Source: Planctomycetaceae bacterium (lineage in GTDB: Bacteria; Planctomycetota; Planctomycetia; Pirellulales; UBA1268). From it: a DNA stretch of 11,980 bases. Where the stretch lies: the NCBI GenBank assembly GCA_030616935.1, contig JAUWWJ010000018.1, positions 1-11,980 of the forward strand. Direction: 5' to 3'. The position numbers were made by a program, and so were the translations under genes. Of the stretch, positions 7,806 to 11,980 are shown in pieces (positions within the stretch are counted from its first letter, which is position 1; each line of letters opens with the position of its first letter). The notes below the pieces were generated by a model, which saw only the letters and a program-made list of their open reading frames with translations, did no database searches and was not told the origin of the DNA.

Positions 7806-7825
7806 GACCTCCCAGGCCTCGAATC

Positions 7826-7853
7826 ATAGGGGCACCGCTTGACTACCCCCTAT
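7826..7853. promoter_or_regulatory. Inverted repeat embracing the -35 box of the infC promoter
   Basis: ATAGGGG (7826-7832) and CCCCTAT (7847-7853) are perfect 7-bp inverted arms with a 14-base centre that contains TTGACT. It could be an operator of the translation cluster or the 3' stem of the preceding gene. No T-run follows, which argues against an intrinsic terminator. Confidence 0.4.
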
Positions 7854-7868
7854 CGATGCTGGAATACT
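7839..7868 (+). promoter_or_regulatory. Probable sigma-70-type promoter of the infC-rpmI-rplT-pheST cluster
   Basis: TTGACT (7839-7844, 5 of 6 to consensus) and AATACT (7863-7868, 4 of 6) are separated by 18 bases. Transcription would start near 7875, giving a leader of about 145-165 bases before infC. This is the best promoter match in the gap and sits in the expected place. Confidence 0.5.
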
Positions 7869-7874
7869 AGGGCT

Positions 7875-7920
7875 CTTCGAGTGGAACCCTTGGCCCGAAC
7901 GATATGTGCCAGGCTCGAAG
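7875..7920 (+). promoter_or_regulatory. Structured 5' leader stem of the infC transcript
   Basis: CTTCGAG (7875-7881) pairs perfectly with CTCGAAG (7914-7920). TGG (7882-7884) can add three pairs with CCA (7909-7911), leaving a GG bulge. An alternative inner pairing of TGGC (7891-7894) with GCCA (7908-7911) competes with that extension. The stem begins where transcription from the predicted promoter would begin. infC-rpmI-rplT leaders in other bacteria are sites of autogenous L20 control, so a regulatory role is plausible but not shown. Confidence 0.4.
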
Positions 7921-8020
7921 TCGCTGCTCTGCATCGCTGGTTCCTGAAAGTACAAGAAAAAGGAGCTGTGCCGTGGTGTAAGGTGCGTGGAAATGTCCAG
8001 CCCGCCAGGCAATAGCCGTC

Positions 8021-8542
8021 ATGGGTTTGGAGTTTTTGGCCATCGAGAAACAGCAACGCATCAATGAACAAATTCGGATTTCCCCAGTCCGTGTGATATC
8101 TGCAGACGGAGCTCAGCTGGGAATTATTCCAACCGATGATGCGTTGTCCGAAGCACGGACGGCGGGTCTCGATTTAGTTGAAGTAGCCCCAAATGAACGT
8201 CCGCCTGTATGCAGGATCATGGACTATGGAAAGTTTAAGTACCAACAAAAGAAAAAGCAGCATAAGACCCACGTTCATCAAACAAAACTCAAGGAAATTA
8301 GGCTTCGCCCAAAAACCGGCGAACACGATATTGAATTTAAAATTAATAAGGCCCGAACCTTCCTAGGTCACAAAGATAAGGTAACTGTTTCAGTAATTTT
8401 CCGTGGGCGAGAAATGGCTCATATTGATGAGGGGCAGAGAATCATGCGGCATGTCATCGAACAACTTGAAGAGATTGGTAAAGTAGAATCACCACCCCAA
8501 CAGACTGGACGCAGGCTTATCTGTACGATAGCCCCGAAGTAA
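8021..8542 (+). CDS. infC: Translation initiation factor IF-3
   Basis: IF-3 binds the 30S subunit, keeps it apart from 50S and checks the start codon and initiator tRNA. The conserved body is complete: [15 protein letters not shown] (11-25), [37 protein letters not shown] (61-79), the C-domain start [15 protein letters not shown], and [14 protein letters not shown]. The given start is ATG 8021 (173 residues). Its ribosome binding site is weak (AGG, 11 bases away) and the first seven residues are not family-like. An ATC codon at 8042 has GGAG (8029-8032) at good distance and would start directly before EKQQRINEQ, giving 166 residues. Rare AUU or AUC starts are a known feature of infC in several bacteria. 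The true start is therefore 8021 or 8042. First gene of the translation cluster. Confidence 0.96.
   Translation: MGLEFLAIEKQQRINEQIRISPVRVISADGAQLGIIPTDDALSEARTAGLDLVEVAPNERPPVCRIMDYGKFKYQQKKKQHKTHVHQTKLKEIRLRPKTGEHDIEFKINKARTFLGHKDKVTVSVIFRGREMAHIDEGQRIMRHVIEQLEEIGKVESPPQQTGRRLICTIAPK
8029..8044 (+). promoter_or_regulatory. infC: Candidate ribosome binding site and AUC start codon of infC
   Basis: GGAG at 8029-8032 lies 9 bases before ATC 8042-8044, in frame with infC and next to the conserved IF-3 N-terminus. The TTG codons at 8027 and 8036 are badly placed for this site. Non-AUG starts let IF-3 repress its own synthesis in other bacteria. Inference from spacing and conservation only. Confidence 0.45.
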
Positions 8543-8554
8543 GTATTCATGTTT

Positions 8555-8589
8555 TCCGCTGATAGTAAGCAATGAGCTGTTTCAGTGGA
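8555..8589 (+). promoter_or_regulatory. Hairpin between infC and rpmI
   Basis: TCCGCTGA (8555-8562) pairs with TCAGTGGA (8582-8589) over 8 bp with one G-U pair, around a 19-base loop. It lies 13 bases past the infC stop and 43 bases before the rpmI start, where an L20-responsive element or processing site would fit. Confidence 0.35.
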
Positions 8590-8631
8590 CGGTACAATCA
8601 GAAAAAACAAGAAGTAAGAGAAATAGAAGCT

Positions 8632-8835
8632 ATGCCAAAACAAAAAACACACAAAGGAACGAAGAAAAGGTTTCGGGTGACGGCGAAAGGGAAAGTGAAG
8701 CACCGTCGTAGTGGGACGAGTCACCTTCAGGTTCGTGTGTCAGCGAAAAGAAAACGAAATCTTCGTGGTACCGGCGTTTTGGATAAGTCGGATACGCCAA
8801 ATATCGTTGAGGCACTCGCTTCAAATAGCTACTAA
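8632..8835 (+). CDS. rpmI: Large ribosomal subunit protein bL35
   Basis: Small, highly basic 50S protein of 67 residues. It starts MPKQKTHKGTKKRFRVTAKG and continues with KVKHRRSGTSHL and SAKRKRNLRGTGVL, the standard L35 pattern. The open frame extends upstream to 8572, but the ATG at 8632 gives the exact family N-terminus and is chosen. The ribosome binding site is weak (AAGAG or GAAG within 12 bases), so translation may be coupled to infC or depend on the structured spacer. It lies between infC and rplT, as in most bacteria. Confidence 0.96.
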   Translation: MPKQKTHKGTKKRFRVTAKGKVKHRRSGTSHLQVRVSAKRKRNLRGTGVLDKSDTPNIVEALASNSY

Positions 8836-8851
8836 CAGTTATGTAAGGTCG

Positions 8852-8880
8852 TCTCGTCTTAGGTTGTAGCTTTTACGAGA
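8852..8880 (+). promoter_or_regulatory. Hairpin between rpmI and rplT
   Basis: TCTCGT (8852-8857) pairs with ACGAGA (8875-8880), a 6-bp stem with a 17-base loop, in the 93-base rpmI-rplT gap. It may be part of a structured control element; the stem is short and could be chance. Confidence 0.25.
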
Positions 8881-8928
8881 TGCTAATTTCCGAGATTAAG
8901 AGATTCTGAAAGTTGAGAAGGTTTTCCG

Positions 8929-9303
8929 ATGCGAACTAAAAATGCTGTCCCACGGTTGCGGGCCAAGCGACGATTGCTGAAGCGAGTGAAGGGATCAGTT
9001 GGCGGACGTCGACGCCTATTGCGTACTGCAAAAGAGTCCATAATTCGAGCAGGAGTGTTTGCCAAGCGAGACCGTCGTCGCCGGAAACGAGATTTTCGAC
9101 GCCTCTGGATTATCAGAATCAATGCAGCGTGCCGTGAGCGTGGCTTGCGTTACAGCCAATTTATTGCGGGTCTGGAAAAGATTGGTTGTGAGCTCGACCG
9201 CCGAACATTAGCGGAAATGGCAGTTCTTGATCCAACCGGGTTTGATGTTGTTGTAAGTCAGGTCCGAGAGGGTCTTGGTTTGCCGGAAGCGGTTGTCGCA
9301 TAG
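8929..9303 (+). CDS. rplT: Large ribosomal subunit protein bL20
   Basis: Early-assembly 50S protein that binds 23S rRNA and, in other bacteria, also represses its own operon by binding the mRNA. It has 124 residues. The basic N-terminal helix ([19 protein letters not shown], about 1-60) is followed by the conserved [20 protein letters not shown] (69-88) and [13 protein letters not shown] (96-108). The N-terminus differs from the common MPRVKRG start and resembles planctomycete L20 as I remember it. The ATG at 8929 has GAGAAGG 7 bases upstream. The 93-base gap from rpmI carries a possible hairpin, so L20 control could act there or in the infC leader. Confidence 0.96.
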   Translation: MRTKNAVPRLRAKRRLLKRVKGSVGGRRRLLRTAKESIIRAGVFAKRDRRRRKRDFRRLWIIRINAACRERGLRYSQFIAGLEKIGCELDRRTLAEMAVLDPTGFDVVVSQVREGLGLPEAVVA

Positions 9304-9339
9304 TCCGCCTATCCACTGTTTGAAATTCCTCACTACGGT

Positions 9340-10389
9340 TTGCCGCTCGTGACAAATCTCAATCTTGATGCTTTTGTCGCAGACCTTGAGAGATTGCGTT
9401 CTGAGGCAGAAACAGCACTCGCAAACGCAGTTGATACGGAAGCCCTCGAGGCTGCGCGTGTTGTTTTCCTAGGGGCTAAAAATGGACGGCTGAAGGCAGT
9501 TCAGAAAGGGCTTGGCAAACTCGACCGCGAAGACAAGCCAGTAGGTGGTCAGCAGTTTAATGCTGTGAAAAAGTCGGTCGAAGCATTATTCCTTGAAGCC
9601 TCTCAGCGAGTTGCTTCACTATCAGTAAATTTCAAGGGTGTCGAGCAGGTCGATGTCACTTTGCCGGGAAGCCCTATTCGCTTTGGCCGTGTGCATCCAA
9701 TTACTCAGACAATCCGCCGGGTCTCCTCGATCATGGCTAACCTGGGATTTGAGGCTGTGGATGGGCCTGAAGTAGAAGACCAGTGGCACAACTTTGAGGC
9801 ACTGGCAATTCCCAATGAGCATCCTGCTCGTGATCCGCTTGATAATTTCTACATTGCCGTGGCAAACACTGATCGTCCGCTTCTTTTGCGTTCACAGACG
9901 AGTACCGTACAGATACGCGTGATGGAGCAAAGAAAACCACCGCTTCGAATTGTTTCACTCGGTCGTGTCTATCGTCCGGATACAGCTGACGCAACACACT
10001 ATCCAATGTTCCATCAAGTTGAAGGTCTTCTTATCGAGCCCGGCGCAACAATGGCTCATCTGAAAAGTGTGCTTCGTTCCTTTGCCTCAAGCTTTCTTGG
10101 AGGTGACGTGCGTGTTCGGTTTCGTCCTTCTTTCTTTCCTTTCACTGAGCCAAGTGTTGAAGTTGATATGGAGTGGAATGGCCGATGGATCGAAATGGGC
10201 GGAGCAGGCATGGTCGATCCATCGGTTCTGCAATCCGTCGGCTACGACCCAGATGAGGTTTGTGGGTTTGCCTTTGGCTTAGGTGTAGAGCGAATTGCTG
10301 CTAGGCGTTTTGGCGTGGCTGATATCCGCGATTTTTATCGAAACGATATTCGGTTTCTTGAGCAGTTTCATGATCGGGGGCAGGCATGA
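9340..10389 (+). CDS. pheS: Phenylalanine--tRNA ligase alpha subunit
   Basis: Catalytic alpha subunit of the alpha2-beta2 PheRS, which charges tRNA-Phe in the cytoplasm. It has 349 residues. The N-terminal coiled coil (about 8-95) binds tRNA. The class II core follows: motif 1 at HPITQTIRR through [14 protein letters not shown] (119-155), motif 2 around [13 protein letters not shown] and GRVYRPD (183-214), [11 protein letters not shown] (223-233), [16 protein letters not shown] (261-276), and motif 3 in [12 protein letters not shown] (309-320). Ala311 in FAFG matches E. coli Ala294, which sets the phenylalanine pocket. The start is uncertain: TTG 9340 or GTG 9349. Neither has a clear ribosome binding site, so translation may be coupled to rplT 36 bases upstream. 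Its stop overlaps the pheT start. Confidence 0.96.
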   Translation: MPLVTNLNLDAFVADLERLRSEAETALANAVDTEALEAARVVFLGAKNGRLKAVQKGLGKLDREDKPVGGQQFNAVKKSVEALFLEASQRVASLSVNFKGVEQVDVTLPGSPIRFGRVHPITQTIRRVSSIMANLGFEAVDGPEVEDQWHNFEALAIPNEHPARDPLDNFYIAVANTDRPLLLRSQTSTVQIRVMEQRKPPLRIVSLGRVYRPDTADATHYPMFHQVEGLLIEPGATMAHLKSVLRSFASSFLGGDVRVRFRPSFFPFTEPSVEVDMEWNGRWIEMGGAGMVDPSVLQSVGYDPDEVCGFAFGLGVERIAARRFGVADIRDFYRNDIRFLEQFHDRGQA

Positions 10390-11980
10390 TTGTGTCCTTA
10401 GATTGGCTTGCTGATTATGTTGATCTGCCAGAGGTTGATGCTTTGACGGAGCGGCTTCTTCTTTCAGGACTGAATCATGAGTCAACAAAGATGGTGCATG
10501 ATGACACAGCCGTTGATCTCGAAGTGACAAGCAATCGACCAGATTGTCTTGGTCACATAGGGGTCGCACGAGAAGTTTCCGTTTTGTTCCAACGTCCGTT
10601 GAAGATTCCGGCGGCTTCTATCGGGGGTGGAGAGCTTCCTCATTCTTTCTCAGTAGCGATCGAATCAACAGATATGTGCCCTTTCTATTCGGCACGACTA
10701 ATCCGAGGCGTTACCGTAGGCCCAAGTCCGGATTGGCTCGTCCGTCGCCTTGAGGCCGTTGGTGTTGCCAGTGTGAATAATGTTGTTGATGTTACAAATT
10801 ACGTCATGCTTGAGTGCGGCCAGCCTTTGCATGCCTTTGATCTTAATAGGTTAAACGGTGAAAAAATCATTGTTCGACGGGCTAAAGAAGGAGAATCCTT
10901 CGTAGCAATCAACCACAAGGAATACAAACTTACATCCGAGATGTGTGTCATCGCTGACTCGAAGCAGTCGCTGGCTATTGCAGGGGTGATGGGAGGTGCT
11001 GAGACTGAAATATCACTTGAAACAACAGATGTGTTAATTGAGTCAGCCCAGTTTGCTCCCTTGCCAGTACGGTCCGCTGCTCGTGCGTTGGTTTTGGGAA
11101 GTCCTTCGTCATATCGATTTGAACGTGGCCCTGATCCTTCTGCTGTGGAATGGGCAAGTTGCAGGGCGGTAGAACTCATTCGTAACCTTGCTGGTGGTAC
11201 TTTTGCCGCTCCAGCGATTCAGGCAGGAAGCCTCAGTTCAAGCCAGGCCACAATTGATTTACGTATGCATCGCGTAGAACAGGTTCTAGGTGTTTCAATT
11301 CCTCATCAGCGCCAACGGGAGATCCTTCAGTCTCTTGGTTTTGTTAAACAGGAGTCAGGAGATGATGTGACACGCTGGCTCGCTCCAACGTGGCGACGTG
11401 ACTGCACTCGCGAAATCGATCTTGTAGAGGAAGTTGCTCGCATTGAAGGGTACGATTGTGTTCCCGAGGATATCCCGATAACGGCTGTTCCCGTGCAGCG
11501 GTCACCGCGTGAACGGATGGTACGGGTGGTTAGTGAATCTTGTGTAGCAGCTGGGTTTTGTGAAGCAATGACACGTAGTGTTGTTGGTGAAAGATTTGAG
11601 GAATTCAGCAGCCCTTGGGGAGATGCCCCAGCACTGGTGTGCAGCCCCCCGCTGGTGCAAGGTGCGGATAGACTTCGCCGCACCTTACTTCCGAGTTTGC
11701 TAGAGGCACGATCAAACAGTCTCAGTTCGGGGTCTTCTCATGGTGATCTGCATGAGATAGCCCACGTTTATGTTCGTCGTGATGGTAAGTCGTCAGAAGG
11801 TGAGCCACCGATAGAAGAGCCTTTGTTGCTTACTCTCGTAACAGGGGGCGACTTTTTTCGGGGGAAAGGTTTGGCTACCGCAATCCTCGATCGTTTGGGG
11901 ATCTACGAATGGTCGGCTGAAGAGAGGTCGCATTCGCATGCTGGTGTCGAGTACGGGGTTACATACCGCCCGTTTGAATC
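10386..11980 (+). CDS. pheT: Phenylalanine--tRNA ligase beta subunit, 3' end beyond window, lacking the N-terminal OB domain
   Basis: Beta subunit of PheRS; it carries the editing site that removes Tyr mischarged on tRNA-Phe. 531 residues are visible, open to the window edge. The ATG at 10386 overlaps the pheS stop (ATGA), implying coupled translation. The first 40 residues ([12 protein letters not shown]) match domain B1. The sequence then jumps to [17 protein letters not shown] (47-63), whereas E. coli reaches this point near residue 160, so the EMAP/Trbp111-like tRNA-binding OB fold (B2) is absent. The B3/B4 editing domain is present: [20 protein letters not shown] (133-152) with the conserved His149, then MGGAETEIS and [10 protein letters not shown]. 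The B5 domain lies at about 290-357 ([16 protein letters not shown]), and the class-II-like core starts near 371. Expected full length about 680 instead of nearly 800. Confidence 0.95.
   Translation, partial: MIVSLDWLADYVDLPEVDALTERLLLSGLNHESTKMVHDDTAVDLEVTSNRPDCLGHIGVAREVSVLFQRPLKIPAASIGGGELPHSFSVAIESTDMCPFYSARLIRGVTVGPSPDWLVRRLEAVGVASVNNVVDVTNYVMLECGQPLHAFDLNRLNGEKIIVRRAKEGESFVAINHKEYKLTSEMCVIADSKQSLAIAGVMGGAETEISLETTDVLIESAQFAPLPVRSAARALVLGSPSSYRFERGPDPSAVEWASCRAVELIRNLAGGTFAAPAIQAGSLSSSQATIDLRMHRVEQVLGVSIPHQRQREILQSLGFVKQESGDDVTRWLAPTWRRDCTREIDLVEEVARIEGYDCVPEDIPITAVPVQRSPRERMVRVVSESCVAAGFCEAMTRSVVGERFEEFSSPWGDAPALVCSPPLVQGADRLRRTLLPSLLEARSNSLSSGSSHGDLHEIAHVYVRRDGKSSEGEPPIEEPLLLTLVTGGDFFRGKGLATAILDRLGIYEWSAEERSHSHAGVEYGVTYRPFE

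Noticed and set aside
8572..8631. Upstream in-frame extension of rpmI
   Set aside because: The 20 extra residues are absent from the L35 family, and the ATG at 8632 gives the exact conserved N-terminus.
11080..11140. Altered editing-site residues in PheT ([10 protein letters not shown] instead of E. coli TDASHRYERG)
   Set aside because: Ser at these positions is, as I remember it, common in bacterial PheT, and the key His in GQPLHAFD is kept, so loss of editing is not supported.
11327..11683. 118-codon open frame on the minus strand inside pheT
   Set aside because: Ser/Arg/Thr-rich antisense shadow of a conserved gene; no family features.
1..11980. Mobile elements, CRISPR arrays, toxin-antitoxin pairs, biosynthetic clusters, tRNA or rRNA genes
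   Set aside because: Looked for on both strands by eye; none of their hallmark genes, repeats or folds were found.

Overview
The window looks like chromosome from a planctomycete, probably a Pirellula-type lineage. This is inferred from gene style, not from a marker gene. The L20 start (MRTKNA...), the compact PheT, the sigma factor with DNA-binding modules in front of it, and the DcrB/PsbP-like secreted protein all match what I remember of that phylum. Base composition looks near 50% GC by eye. There are no insertion sequences, integrases, CRISPR arrays, tRNAs or rRNAs that I can see, so this is ordinary core chromosome rather than an accessory island.

Left part (1-4231): the 5' part of a cysteine synthase gene (minus strand) runs off the left edge. 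It is divergent from a 640-residue secreted protein built of two tandem SurA/PrsA-like units whose parvulin domains seem to have lost their active-site histidines. Next is an AlaC-type aminotransferase that starts at TTG. It ends in a strong 9-bp hairpin shared with the convergent sigma-factor gene.

Middle (4232-7790): an unusual sigma-70 family factor on the minus strand. It has a MerR/excisionase-like helix-turn-helix plus two further HTH-like segments, then sigma regions 1.2, 2 and 4, without a recognisable region 3. A long gene-poor stretch (5726-6377) with palindromic sites follows, then a secreted protein of unknown function.

Right part (7791-11980): the classical translation cluster infC-rpmI-rplT-pheS-pheT, all on the plus strand. 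pheS and pheT overlap by ATGA and pheT runs off the right edge. A sigma-70-like promoter, with an inverted repeat embracing its -35 box, precedes a structured leader. infC may start at AUC rather than the upstream AUG, which would fit IF3 autoregulation. Hairpins lie between infC and rpmI and between rpmI and rplT. PheT lacks the N-terminal tRNA-binding OB-fold domain.

No clearly new multi-gene system is visible. The best leads are the composite sigma factor, the infC start and leader architecture, the short PheT and the histidine-less tandem parvulin protein.
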